From positions 1 through 64,000 of the forward strand of contig JAKSZP010014966.1 in assembly GCA_022478985.1 (NCBI GenBank): a DNA stretch of 64,000 bases, given 5' to 3'. A program made the translations under genes and the position numbers. Positions 34,008 through 46,387 of this stretch are shown here, piece after piece. The stretch comes from Massospora cicadina (taxonomy: Eukaryota; Entomophthoromycota; Entomophthoromycetes; Entomophthorales; Entomophthoraceae). Position 1 is the first letter of the stretch. Each line of letters begins with the position of its first letter. The notes beneath the pieces are model-generated. The model saw only the letters and a list, made by a program, of their open reading frames with translations. It was not told where the DNA came from and made no database searches.

Positions 34008-35570
34008 TGTTAAAAACTGGGTCTGTGGCTACTCTTCTTTGGTAAATAGTACTGATTACTGAAGGCTGGCTTTATTGATTATTTGTCCCCAGAGATTAAT
34101 TGTACAGGTGAATTATGTGAAAAATTCGCGCTACTTAATAGATATATATGAGTGATAGTATGACGACTATTATCTAAAGTTGAATAAGTAAACCAGATGT
34201 GGTCCAATTCTAAACTTGTAAGAATCCATGAAATACTGAGTATGTTGACAATTAGGGACTTCTTCCCTATTCAGGATGAACTTTATTTACTCTCAGATTC
34301 AGATGTTCCTGGCCTTAGTTCTCATCATGCTGAGTGGCGGAGATAAATGTCAAGTCTTGTATTCTAAGTATATCCAACCCTTACTCTTTATCAAACAAAA
34401 GATAACACAATTATTGTACTACAACAATAATTAACTAAAGATGAATAGAACTCATACAAAATACTATTATATTATCTATTTTTTAAATTATGAAGGGATA
34501 CAAATTTAAAAAGACTCATTATATAAAATAAGGAAGTGCTAATTTGTGACTTCAGCTAGCTCGTCATCTTCTCTATAATTATTCCCCTTCACTTGGTATA
34601 TTACTATACTATTAGGATGGTCTGATGCAAGAGATAAAGAAGTGATAATGTTAAGCAACAGATAGTCGACAATCCTCTATTAATTGATTCCCACCTCAAT
34701 CAACTAACCTCTTACACCCCAGTGAGACGCCCTCACTTTATAGTACTGTAAACATAGGCCTATGTCTTTCATTGCTACCTGCCATACAAGGATCTCAGTC
34801 AACCTTGCCAATTAATTCCTAAAATCTGTATCAACCCCAGGAGGGGTTAGACAGATGTAGGATCTGATCTTAACAATCTCTATCTATATCACTTAACAAA
34901 ATCTGAACTGATCTCTATCTGCTTTATTAATAAAGTTACTATGGAATTTATAAGGAAAATTCAGCACTAAACTCCTTGGTTGGCGCCTCAGCCATGAAAC
35001 GGAAGCCGTTGCCATTGAATTACCCTATAAAGTTTCTTCCAGAAATAGTTTTCTTCATTGGGCTATGGATGCCTCCTTCAGACATTTTAGAGGCCTGAAA
35101 ACGGAAAGAGCCAGAGAACGTGTCCTTAACGTTCCTGCCCAAACACAGCAACCCAACTACATTTGGCTAGCAACCTGCTCAGCTAATGGGATTCTTTACC
35201 AATTATAGCAGGTCGCAAACCAACTGATTAATTTGCTAGTTTCCGGTGGCATCACTTGCCTCATAACTGCTGATTAAATTTAAATCAGTTGGTGATGTAA
35301 TCTGACTGATCCTAATTGGTACACCTGATAGTTAATCAATAATTGACTATCAGATGCCCAATTTCGTTGACAACTCTGCCCAAAAAGATCTTAAGCATTT
35401 GACAGATTTATCCCCAATGGATCTAATATGGCAAATTACCCAAAATCCTTGGACATTATTAACCCAAAATCTAGGTCAACCAATATCCAATTCATTTGCT
35501 TGCAGGACTTATCACCTAGCAAACCAGCAGATAACCTAGGAAGCTGGAAAGGTGGGCAAAAATCCCAACA
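34008..35570 (-). repeat. 3' LTR of gypsy E
   Basis: 1,563 bp, forward edges TGTTAAAAAC and ATCCCAACA. About 85-90% identical by eye to 57735-60639 once the solo LTR there is removed. It shows the empty site (atatccaacccttactc near 34370) for that solo LTR. Confidence 0.88.
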
Positions 35571-35582
35571 CCTCCCTCTCTT
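35571..35582 (-). other. Polypurine tract of gypsy E
   Basis: Minus strand AGAGAGGGAGG immediately before the LTR start TGTTGGG. It fixes E's orientation. Confidence 0.75.
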
Positions 35583-36925
35583 GCCTAGATTTCCAGCAAG
35601 AATAAGATTTGGACAGGAGAATGCCACCTTGGACCAGATCAAATACTTCTTAGTTTCCAGCAAAGCACAGCCGTTCTGCACTCAACGCTGCTCAGGATAA
35701 CCTTAGGCCTGAAGTTCTCTTCCTTTTCTTTATTGCTACCGCCTCCTCAGAGCACGGTCCTCACAATCCACTGCTGTGCCAGTCTAGTCAGTTTATTAAT
35801 AACAATGTAATCCTGGAAAGTTGATTTCCCCCAGTAAGTGCATATAACTTTTAGCCATAATCAGGATCTTGGTTTAGCGTCCTTGATTACTCAATCTCCC
35901 ACATCGTCCTTGACAGGAGGTCACTACCATCAATGTCTTTTCTTGTGGCAAAAATAAGAATGATTAAATCTATTTTCTTTTGTTATTTTTTCTTTTATCA
36001 ACTTTTTTGCTCATTCATTATTTTGATTTTTTTTCTTTTTTAGAGTTTTGTTCATAAATTAATAATTAATTGCACCAAAACTAGAATAAATTAGAGCTTA
36101 ATCTACACCAAAGTGGATAATGTTGACCATTATAATAAGTCTTACATCCCCTCTCATCCAGCTCATATGTCAAACCTCTGACTCTTGGTAACAGCAATTT
36201 CTTGTCAGTCTTTCTTTTAAAGATGCCCAACTCTTCCAATTGATGAATTGGTCTGCTCAGAGAAATCTCTTATATGGATCCCCTAGGCTTTATACTCTAT
36301 TTCAAGAGCATGTATGTAGTCCTTCCACTGAACTACTGGAAACGGAATCCAATCCTAATGAAACTAGAATATCGACCATCTCAAACAAATTGCGGCCAAT
36401 TTTCCCGCTTTCATCAGTTTCAAACTTGGACTTTGTACTCTGCTAGATTCAACTCCTTTCTTGGATAATCTCATTATAATTTTTGAGCCTCTTAAAACAA
36501 TGCTGCCCAATATCAATCAGTCATTTTGTGCAGGCTCTGATTTGCTTTCAGAGTTCTTTTTCAGCTTGGCAATATTATATACCAGCTTTTTGACTGAACT
36601 AACTATTGAAAGTTGAGTGATTTGAGCTCCCTATGCAAAAAGAAAAAACCTAGTATTTGAGGTCATTGCTAAGGTTCTGAACACCTCCAATATCTCAAGA
36701 ATCTTAGATCAAGATATTGCAGCCTACAATCTTTTTTTATGGCCCAAGTCATTCAAGGTTTGCCACAAAGCTTTTAGCCTCCCCTGACTTCCAGCATTCA
36801 TTCTGCTTTAGATTACAAGAAGCTCGTAGTAATCACCTTCAGGATGCTGTTTTCTCTTTGCATGAGTACCTTGTCTCTTGAGCTTTTCATTGATACCTCC
36901 ATCTCATAGCTCTAATCAGGAGCAT
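35583..36925 (-). other. Post-integrase region of gypsy E, left part
   Basis: Lies between E's PPT and the F insertion and has no recognised domain. Overlapping plus frames at 36240-36468 are probably chance. Together with 43593-44290 it makes about 2 kb between integrase end and 3' LTR, long for Ty3/gypsy. No envelope-like signal peptide or membrane segment was seen. Confidence 0.35.
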
Positions 36926-37502
36926 TGATGAATTTCTGATATGACTGGACGATAAGCTTCAAATATCTGTGATAGTTTGGGTGGTATTGGCAAAAGCCAA
37001 GTAATAGAAGATTACAAATGATCGCCTCAAAATAAGATGATAGTGCGATACTGGATCTGAACAGATCATTATTAGTCGCCTCCATATAAAGTTATAAGGC
37101 GATATTGACTTATGACAAGTATTTAATAGATCTCCTTGAACTAAGGCAATAGCAAATCTAGGAATGATAGGCATAGCCGGAGTCTATCAGTTATAATGAT
37201 AAGCCAATGAGAATCTGGCAAAACAGAATAGTCTTAGCTAACAGGTTTTTATTGGATAAAGTCACAATATATAAGTGCAATGAGAAGACTAGAAGATTAA
37301 TATTTTAGTTAGTAGGAAGTAGAGTGAGCAGAAGGATCTGCTGTATATATAATATAATAAAATAAAGTAACGTTTCTGAAGCTGTAGTTTTATATTATAT
37401 TAAATTATTACCATTTGTTTTGAGGACCAGCAATCTTCATACTGTCCATCCGTTGCTCAGTGGGAATGCCCCTGTGCAACTCTCTTTCAGCATATCTCAA
37501 CA
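36926..37502 (+). repeat. 5' LTR of gypsy F
   Basis: Starts TGATGAATTTCTGATATGAC (aligned to TGTTGAGATTCTGATATAAC at 43020) and ends CTCAACA. Shared inner blocks include gcaatgagaagact and ggatctgctgt. Confidence 0.83.
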
Positions 37503-39060
37503 ACATCGCCTAAATTATAACAGTTGTGCTCACTACAGGGGGCCCATTGAACAGTAACAATAAATATTCTTCAGTTGTTGGCCATGACGCATCTGGCCTG
37601 CTTTGACAGGGAATCCTCATGGCATGCCGCACCAGTCATATATGTGGACATCGAACTCGTTTTGGGCGCAGTACTAAAAAAGTAAGATGAGCTCCTTGAG
37701 GAGCGCAATTGTGTAATGAATAAGCTTGTCAACACGGTCAGCCAACTACAAATTATTAAACAAAACAGGCAATTAGCTCATTGTCTGAATGCTACTACTG
37801 AATGACTAAAATGTGCAGAACGGAAGTTCAACAGCAGTTCCCACAAATGCACCCTCATTGGGAACTGGAAAAACCACAAGGGCCCACTCAGGAAGGCTTT
37901 TATTATGAGGATTATGAAGCCTGGTACCCAATTAGGCCACTTTTCACCAATCATACAGGCAGCGTGAGCTACTCAACCAATGAAGGCAGCTCTGGAGATG
38001 TTTACAATTCAGAGAATCAAATCTCCAAGTGATGGCTGTACTGCCCATTGAAGCTACCCACGCCACCCCTGATGCCACGGAAAAGATGTGTGCCATAGGC
38101 CCTAATGAACCAGCTCCACAATGAGATACCACCTAAGGGTATCAACCAATTCCTCCCGATGTACCAAAGGCTTGCAGTCACAAGTGGAAGATGGAGGTTT
38201 GTATTGATAAGCTGCCTCCATTTGCTCATGATGGGAACATCCACGGGTTCTTAAATGATTTGAGTTTTCTGCAGAAGGAGCCTCATACTGGCACAAGGCT
38301 AAATTGCTGATATCCGCCTTGAATGTTGGCAGCGCCTATTAAGTCACATGCTATCTCCCAAGAAGTTCTGTTACATACTAAGAAGTGATTTATATGGTGC
38401 TGCAGTTGTTTGATGGTATCGCAAAGATGTCACAGCAAAAGACCAAGTTCCTGGCCATTGTTTTCTGTCATAATGAGACCCTCTCTGAGTTTTCTAAAAG
38501 GGTCATTACAGAAGCCCACGTGTTATTAAGGGCAGAGAATCTAGATGAAGCTGATGTGGGAATTGCAATGACCTCTGCAGTGAGGCCATACTGCAAACTT
38601 TACAACGGCATGGCTCCAATTTTGGAGGACGACGTATCCCTACTCAGATTTCCAATTTTTGCACCGTTTATCCGCTACCTTTACTCTACCCAATCTAGAT
38701 TGAAAACTTACAGCAGCCATTGCCAAGCCTTCTTATTCAGGGGAATTATCCCTCCCTGTTTAGATTCCTCCTAGTAATCCTTGGCTTTAAAATAACTATG
38801 CGCCTCGCCCTTGGCTGAGTTACCCCCAGCAGTTTAACTTCCATTCCAGAAATGCTTATGACAATTGCCAGCAGCACAACTTCCGACCTGAGTCTAATTT
38901 GCCAATCTTTAGCAGTCAAACTATCAGCCTGGCCCTGATTACATTGATTGCCACCAGTCAAATTATTGGCCTGACCCCTTTTTATGATAACTAAGGATAT
39001 GGGCCCTACAGGGTAAATTGTTTCAAATGCAGTCGCCTAAGCACCTCGCATGGAGTTTCC
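37503..39060 (+). pseudogene. gag of gypsy F
   Basis: A coiled-coil-like N-terminal part lies around 37650-37830 (DELLEERNCVMNKLVNTV). The best open part is 38385-38774 (129 aa; ETLSEFSKRVITEAHVLLRA), the capsid-like region found just before the knuckle in this group. A degenerate zinc knuckle VNCFKCSRLSTSH sits near 39015-39055; CX2C and His are present, the last Cys is lost. Gag would form the particle. The frame changes several times. Confidence 0.7.
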
Positions 39061-39900
39061 CCAAGTATTAGGCCCATTACATACAGCAGTATCAGTACTA
39101 TTAGGGAAAAGATGGAGAGGAGTAGAGCTGGGACTCTCTATCTCCGCTATTACAAACCCAAATATCCCACCTGACTCTCTTATAGTATATTTAGCAGAAG
39201 TCCCTCAGTATAATGACAAGTACCTATATCAGCATCCGGTTGGAGGGGATAAATGTACTGACACAAGCGCAAGCCAAGGTCATGTTGGAAGGAGAACCTC
39301 AAGAGCAATCAAAGCCTTATGCCTGTCAAATATTCGAAAAAATTCCCTAGACAAGCTGGAACTGTCCTCAGATGCACCTTCCCTGAAAGGAGTAAACGTT
39401 GCCCTCTCAGTGGACGCTATTGTCATAAAATACTCTAAAGTCAGGGAAGGGATTATAATCTTCCTCAGGAATTAGATTGTTTAAATGTCTAAGTATTAAA
39501 AAGTCGAAATTCTTCTTATTCTGAGTGTATACACTGTGTCATTTTTGTAGCAAAAACACAAGTCTGTGCTAAATAGATACAGGTGCCCCATTCAACATAG
39601 TCTCCACTAAGTTGGTGTCAAAGTTAATTTAAAAACTGATGTGGAACATCAAATGGTGTATGGGACTGCTAGAGTGGAAAGCATGGTCTCCAAGGGAGCG
39701 TATAGTGTGCTACCTCAGCAATATGGGTCAATTGTCATTATAGCTTTGGCAATAGTGTTAATGAACAATAATTACGACCTGTTAATTAAGGCCGCTTTTA
39801 TGTGACACTTTGGTGCTGTAGTTGATATGATAGAGGCGATTTTTGAAATTTGGGGCAGCGGATTCCAATTTATTTTACCTCCAGTGGAGTACCAAAGGAT
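39050..39900 (+). pseudogene. Linker and protease of gypsy F
   Basis: An open stretch of 141 codons (39050-39475) joins knuckle and protease; it resembles no domain I know. The protease active site IDTGAPFNIVSTKL begins at about 39573, after an in-frame stop. It is close in sequence to A's DTGAPVNIISTKL, supporting an A/F relationship. Confidence 0.68.
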
Positions 39901-40479
39901 CTGGTGCATATGGGACATGTCAATCTTGCTTATAGTGATGAGTGATTCTGGTTTGCTACCATAAACTAAAAAAGAAGACCCAGGCTCTCCCCCAGAAGAT
40001 ATATGAATACCAAAGGCTGCCTCTCAGAGTTTCTGGGTTTTTATCCATCCCCTCTATAAACCAAGTGATAGTAAACACTGAGAAGAGGTGGAATTCTAAT
40101 TGGGGTCTATGGGGAGGTCATTGGGCCTTATCAGTAAGTTTTGTTTGATCCCCATGTGGTTCTAGGCATTATTCTGCCAGGACACCAAGAGATCCAGGAT
40201 TTACTAGCAAACCTACAAAAGGAGCCATTGCAGATCCGCCGCCATCAAATAGTGGCATACTTACACTTGACCCCAGTTTAGGAGGTCTTTCAGGTTCATT
40301 AGTTTGGGTCACTGAATGAATCTGGTCTACCCGTTGAAGTGCAGCCAAGTGTAATGATGGTGGTAACGTGTAAAAAATTAATGGTGTTATTGGAAGCACA
40401 GAAGGCTCAAAGTATAGCTTTATTTATAAAAGTTAAAGACAATTTTTGCTGTCAATGACCATGATTTAGGGTGCACTTG

Positions 40480-41905
40480 GTTGATGCTCCATTGATTGTA
40501 CACAGGAGATCATCCACCCATCATGGCTTGGCCAATTCACCAATCTAGGGCAGCTGAAGAAGTAGTTACCAAGGAAATAGAGAAGCTACTGGAGCAAGGG
40601 ATGCTTGAACTATCAAAGTGTCCATGGGCTCGCTCATCTCAATTGTAAAAAAGAAAAATGGTACCAACTGGGTAGTAAATGACTACCGCATAGCTCAACA
40701 GTATCACCAAGAAGGACTCATATCTCTTTCCACGGATTGACAATGCTTTATATTGGTTGAAGGGAGCTCGCTATTTCTCATCAATGGATTTTATATTGGG
40801 TTACTGGCAAATCAAGTTACCCACGGCAGAACAGGAGAGATGCTCTATCATTACTTCCAAAGGACTCTTCCAACAGACACGTATGCCTCAACGGTTGTGT
40901 AACGCCCTGATATGTTTCAACAGGTATGGACACCATCTTTTGCGACCTGAAGCTGTCATGCTTTCTCATGTATCTTAACAATAAAACGTCTTCTCTTGAT
41001 CATTTTCAAGCATTTACCCATCTGGAGGGTGTATTTCTCCGGCTTTCTGAGGCCAACATTAAGACTAAGCCCCATAAATGCCACTATTTCAAGACCAAAT
41101 GGATTACCTTGGGTTTGTGGTAGACGAGAAAAGGATTAAACCACAGCCTGCTAAGGAGGAGGCTATCCAAAAATGACTCATTCAAACAGCAAGGATGAAA
41201 TACAGGCTTTGTTTTGGGATGATGGATTACTATCAACGCTTCATTCCTAACTTCAGCTGTAATGGAGGCCCACTTTTTGAGTTTTAAAAAGGATGCCATG
41301 TTTGAATGGATGGAACGCTGTCAACGCTCCTTTGACAACATTTGGATTGCGTTAAACAATGCACCGGTGCTAAGCAACCCTACTTTTGATAAGGAATTTA
41401 TTGTGCAGATGGATGTATCTCTTTCCGTTGTTGGGGCGGTTCTTTCTCAAAAGGACGATGAAGGAGAGGAGTAACCTGTTTCATATTGTAGTTGTATCCT
41501 GAAATGCCATGAATGAAACTATACCATGACCAAGTGGGAGTGCTTAGCGGTGATCTATGATCATAAGCAATTTTTGGTGTATTTGCATGGAGTAAAGTTT
41601 AAAGTTGTAATGGTTCATGCTTCGTTACTCTGGTTGCAGAGTCTCAGAGAGCCTGAAGGGCGTCTAGCTCGATGGGCTCTCAAACAGCATGCCTATGACT
41701 TCAATATCCTTCACAGACACGGAGATAAACATCATAATTCAGGATGCTTGTTGAGGTTACCCATAATTGCTGTTACAGCTGATATTAGCAATGTAATGTT
41801 TGACAAAATTCTTAGTGGACAATATGACGATAAACTGCCTCAGGTTATAAAGGCGTTAATTGAGATGCGCGCCAATACCTTCCAATGGAATGGTGAGTTG
41901 TAAAA
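40480..41905 (+). pseudogene. Reverse transcriptase and RNase H of gypsy F
   Basis: RT: PLFPRIDNALYWLKG-like lead, then FSSMDFILGYWQIKLP (40790) and TRMPQRLCNAL. The catalytic box near 40965 reads LMYLNNKTS, both aspartates of YLDD changed to Asn. RNase H: FIVQMDVSLSVVGAVLSQ (41395) and, open from 41526 to 41903, MTKWECLAVIYDHKQF to the HRHGDKHHNSG end. The RT is dead through the YLNN change and stops; the RNase H is the best kept part. Confidence 0.83.
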
Positions 41906-41929
41906 ATGGATTGGATACTCTACAGTAAG

Positions 41930-42960
41930 CTTCCAGAGATCCTCAGCACGGCCAAGCATTATTATGAGTGCACATAGGTAGTAGGACATGGTGGCTTGCG
42001 CAAGACATTAGAATTGTTGCACCCTCAAATTTATTGTGAGAGAATGCACTTTGACGTTCTTAAGACCATTTCATGCTGCCACCAGTGTCAAGTGGAAAAG
42101 CTGTTTTTCCAGAAGACCACTTATAAGTAAGTGAAACCACATTATGCTTGGCATACGGTTTCATTGACGTTGGGGGCCCCTGCTGATAGGAGCAAATTGT
42201 TCCAAATACATTCTGGTGGCAATTGACCACTTGGACAGGTGGGTTGAAGTACGGACAATATGGGATTTAGGGGTAATCAAGGTGGCCAAGTTCATTTATG
42301 AAATGTATAATTTAGCGTCATGACTGTGCTCAGTTCATCCTTACTGGTAATGGAACAAAATTCACCTCTCACATCCTTCCAAAGTTAAACAAGCTGAAGG
42401 TTATCCGCGGGGTTCTGATGACTCCATAACACCCCAAGTCCAACAGTATGGTTGAGCAAGTTAATGGGACCCTGGTGAACATACTTCAGTAAATTGATCA
42501 CGGATTGACCTTCACATTGAGGCACTCTCCTTTCCACCGCCGTCTTCACCTACAACATTAGCTATTATTCTGCAATGGGTAGTAGTCCATTTCAATTACT
42601 ATATGGACGGCACCCAGCTCTTCCTGTGTTGCTCTACGATTGCATAGAGGGTACTGACGGAATGGATCTGCAACGTTACTTGAATACCCTGGTGAACACT
42701 TTGATCAATCTGCCAACTGAATCGTACTCTTTCAGTTTGGCCAAAAAGATAAATAACCAGGCCACCAATCAGGTGTAATGTAGCGGACTAGTCCTGTTTA
42801 AAGAAGTAGAGATGGTTCTGTTTCATGACCAGTATGGGTTTGGTCAGAAGCATAAGTTGGTCAACATTTGGGTTGGTCCATTTAAGTTAATTAAGAAAAT
42901 GGGTATTGACGCCTATACTATCAATGACCCTGCAAGCAATCAGATCACAAACTGAGTGCA
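41930..42960 (+). pseudogene. Integrase of gypsy F
   Basis: H2C2 around 41965-42110 (VVGHGGLRKTLE, then CCHQCQVEKL). The core at 42140-42500 contains a decayed NGTKFTSH block (about 42345) and SNSMVEQVNGTLV with the catalytic Glu. The C-terminal domain is open at 42575-42778 (SSPFQLLYGRHPALPVLLY). Frames change at least four times. A purine tract follows before the 3' LTR. Confidence 0.8.
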
Positions 42961-43019
42961 TGCAAAGTTCCTTCAGGAGTACAAAAAATAGGAGACTTAT
43001 CATCCAGTCAAGGGGGTTA

Positions 43020-43592
43020 TGTTGAGATTCTGATATAACTAAATGATAAGCTCCAAAAAATCTATGGCATATTTGGTGGTATTAGTTGAAGCCGAGAAAT
43101 AGAATATAATTTCTGAGATTGCATTAAAAATAAGGTGATAGGGCAATACCAAGCTTTAAACGGATACTTATTGGTTGCCTCTAGATAAGGCCAAAAGGAG
43201 ATGTTGCCTTACAATAAATATTTGATAGATAGCCTCAACTTAAGGCTATAGCAAATTTAGGAATAATAGGCACTTCCTGAGATTGTCAGTTATGATGGCA
43301 AGCCAATGAAAATATGGCAAAACACAGTAGTCTTAGCGAATAGGGTTGATATTGGCTGAAGTTGTGATATATAATTGCAATGAGAAGACTCATAGCAAGA
43401 GGATTTTATTTAGTAGGAAGTAGATAGTATATGGATCTGCTGTTTATATTATATTAAATAAATAACGTTGCTGAAGTTGTGGCTTCATACTCTAATAGTT
43501 TACTGTTTGTTTTAAGGACTGGCGATCTACATATTGTCTGTCCATTGTTCAGTGGGAATGACCCAGTGCAACCCTTCCAGCATATCTCAACA
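43020..43592 (+). repeat. 3' LTR of gypsy F
   Basis: Starts TGTTGAGATT just after the purine tract tcaaggggg (43009-43016) and ends CTCAACA. Partner of 36926-37502. Confidence 0.85.
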
Positions 43593-44289
43593 ATATCAAC
43601 AAAAATAATAATAGGCATGTTTTGGTAACCTCCGTCCAGTATCCATTGCTCTATGCCAGCCCACATGTCCAACATTCTTGAAAAAGCCCATAATCAGGCA
43701 CTCAATACTAATCTTCTAGCTCTGGTGCCATATTGGGACTATTTTGGGTTATTTTCTGAATGCCTTTTTTTCTGTTGCTTTCCTCCCCATTCTGGAGTAT
43801 TGCTTTTGGCAATTACCAACATTTCAAACTCTCTTCCATTCGTCACATTCTCTCAGGGTTCAGCTTCTGCTCAACAAACTTAACTTTTAGTAGGTCTAGC
43901 CGTTGCTAGCATTTGAGCTCAAATAAATTTTGACAGCTCATTTACTCCTATTGACATACATCTTTCCTCCCCCAAGATATGATATAGGCATAAATCATTC
44001 TTAAATCAAGGATAACAAATAAAATCTTTTAAAATATTTGACTTATTAAATAATTTTTGTCCACCTATTTTCCATATTTTATCAATTTTTTATCTTTTTT
44101 CTTTTTTTTATTAGGGACATGGCCTTTACTCAGTTCAGCGGTCCATCTTTTTTATCTATTATCCCTCCAAACTGGTTCCTAGATATACTCTGACCTACCA
44201 ATTTTATGGTTCAGAGGTCTTATATTTAAGACTTAATCAAAAAATGTCAGGACATACCATCTCAATGGCTCAGAGGTCCTTTGGGAACA
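43593..44289 (-). other. Post-integrase region of gypsy E, right part
   Basis: Continues 35583-36925 across F. AT-rich with pyrimidine runs (about 43990-44120). No recognised domain. Confidence 0.35.
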
Positions 44290-44656
44290 ATCTTACTTTT
44301 TTTCTTGGATCCACTGCTTTAGGTGCTTAGCATGGACCCTGCTAATGGTTTTTCCCATCCGCAAAGTTCTTGATGGAATATGCATCCATCGCTGTCTTGG
44401 CAATAATCTCAAATGGAACCAACCATAACACATCTAATTTATTCCTTCTTATGAAACCATGCATGTCACAATAGGCTACACTATCACCTACATGGTATTT
44501 GGATAATGCCACTCATTTCTTATTGTCCATTATCTTGGCCTTGATTTTTTTCTTCAAGGTCATATCAAATGCTTGCAACTGCATTTTGATCAGGATATTT
44601 TAAAGTTGTATTAATTACTGCTCAGCACTCATCCCCAAAGTTGGTCTAACTACCAA
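44290..44656 (-). pseudogene. Integrase C-terminal end of gypsy E
   Basis: The minus frame reads RPTLGMSAEQ, then KYHVGDSVAYCDMHGFIRRNK and PFEIIAKTAMDAYSIKNFADGK, the usual C-terminal DNA-binding part of gypsy integrases. It aligns with D's own SSGMSAEYYLSQL and continues E's LLYIRKATLPPILYS, which stops at 54173 on the other side of D. D therefore sits inside this gene. Confidence 0.8.
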
Positions 44657-45553
44657 TGTTAAAATCTTGGGCTTTGATGGCTCGCTTCTGGCCCTAGATT
44701 TCAACTGCACAGATTCGTGGATTCTGGCGTTGATTATTTTAATGAAATTGATAGAGTGGGGCAATAATAATATGAAGACTATTATTGTTGATTGCCCAAA
44801 AGCCACGTTGAGAGTATTGTCTAACGCTAAACAGGTGCTTCTTCATCTTAAAGATGTTCTGGTTTTGGTAGGGAACACTTTCCACTTTTCTTCACACAGA
44901 GTCAAGCGGAGACTTGATAGTAACAGTCTAAGGATATCTGATCCTTGCACTCTTCTCTTAAGAGTAATGTAAAACAATCAATGTCAAAACAACTAAGTTA
45001 CTATCAATTTTAGTCTGCCTTTATTAGGGAATTTGGGGTTTATTTAGTTATAATTGGCACACAACTTTTCAGCTGTCCGCTGAGAATTATTTGTGCTCCT
45101 ATACTGGTTTGACTCTCAGTGTTAGGCACCAAATCTCATCAGGTACCATTGCCTTGGGTTTCTTAGGCAGCATAATCCTCAGGTGTTCAGAGGACCAAAC
45201 AATTGGTATTAGGTACTTGAAACCAGTTGTTTTAACCAATGACGATTCTACTCTTCCTCCAGCGTTCAAACATTTTGATAGTTTCTGATGACTCCAATCT
45301 GTTCCACTCTGAATGATTCCCTATAATTTGACTATCAGGTTTTATTCCAATATTGAATTATTGCTTGATTTCGTCAGGGATGATGCCCGACGAAATTTAC
45401 ATCTGTCAGCGGCCTTTAATATCATTGGGGATAATGCCTGGCAATGTTATTATCAATTGGCCACTATTGCCAATCCTACATGATTATAACTTAATGTTCA
45501 AATCTCATACTCAGTCAAAAGGTTGGATTATGTGGTCATCTGCAATTCTGACA
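44657..45553 (-). repeat. 3' LTR of gypsy D
   Basis: Forward edges TGTTAAAATC and TTCTGACA. About 96-97% identical by eye to the partner from the left edge to about 45228, then only about 80% to the right edge. Confidence 0.9.
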
Positions 45554-46385
45554 CATCCTCCTTCTTGACCAGATATCCAGCAGAAGACAGAACCCTCAGA
45601 AATGGAAGTTTTCTCAGCTTGAGCTCATATTTGGTTTATCATATCTCTATGTCCTCAGCGTAGTGTAGGTCTGTCCACACACAACGCCCATATGCTCTTC
45701 TCGGTTTGATGACTTTGTATCCTTGGTTACTTTCTGTTGCCACCTCTTCTCAAGCGCAGTTCCTGTGACATCATGCTGCACCAGTCCCATCTTCACATCG
45801 TTTGCTGAAATATCAACTGGTCCACCTGTACAAAACTCAGGATGGGTCTCGTTGGCACTTTGCCACCTGTACAAACCCCAGGACAGGTTCCACTGGCACT
45901 TTGCCACCTGTATAAACCCCAGGACAGGTCTCAACATCTCATTGATAGGGACTATTCCGGTGGATCTAGTTGCAGCCCATCCTGATCCTGCCAACGCTCA
46001 GGTCTCATGCCCGCTACTATCCCTTCCTCCATGCTCAGTAGGTGGGAATATCACTAGTTGCATTACTGCTCAGATTGAATTTTTTTAATATTTTTTACTT
46101 TTTTATATTTTTATGCATCTTTTTTATCTTTTTGTTTTTGTTTTAATATTTTTTCTATCTTTATTATTATTATTTTTCTTTAATTCCAATACTTTAAGTA
46201 TTTTATGTGGACTCTATTGACTATGTGACCATCCTCAGTATTCTTGACCATATAGGCATCATTCACTGACTTAACGATAATTTCAAACAGTCCCATCCAT
46301 AGGGCGTCCACCTTATTTTTTCTCCCAAACCCATGGGTATCTCAATAGGCTACCCTATTGCCCACATGGTATTTTTTTAAACATA
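45554..46385 (-). other. Post-integrase region of gypsy D with a 115-codon frame
   Basis: Contains the PPT next to the LTR, an open minus frame of 115 codons (45994-45647) and, at 46085-46200, a long pyrimidine-rich run. The frame resembles no known protein and is partly created by a 41-bp tandem repeat, so I do not call it a gene. The region has the same position as the long post-integrase stretch of E. Confidence 0.45.
45822..45944. repeat. Tandem repeat, three units of 41 bp
   Basis: Units 45822-45862, 45863-45903 and 45904-45944 all start CCACCTGTA (third CCACCTGTATA). Units 1 and 2 end GGCACTTTG. Since 41 is not a multiple of three, each unit is read in another frame, which speaks against a protein-level repeat. 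Confidence 0.92.
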
Positions 46386-46387
46386 GG

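Larger units (their letters stand above)
36926..43592 (+). mobile_element. Ty3/gypsy retrotransposon F, nested in E
   Basis: 6.67 kb plus-strand element, A-related, with LTRs of 577 and 573 bp, gag with a degenerate knuckle, protease DTGA, RT, RNase H and integrase. The LTRs are only about 70-75% identical by eye, more diverged than those of its host E. No 5-bp duplication is visible (agcat versus atatc). Confidence 0.85.

Noticed and set aside
35571..36925. Envelope-like gene after integrase in E
   Set aside because: No signal peptide, transmembrane segment or furin-type site could be read in any frame.
45647..45994. 115-codon minus-strand frame as a real gene
   Set aside because: Part of it is a 41-bp repeat read in three frames and it resembles nothing known. 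Kept only as part of the post-integrase region.
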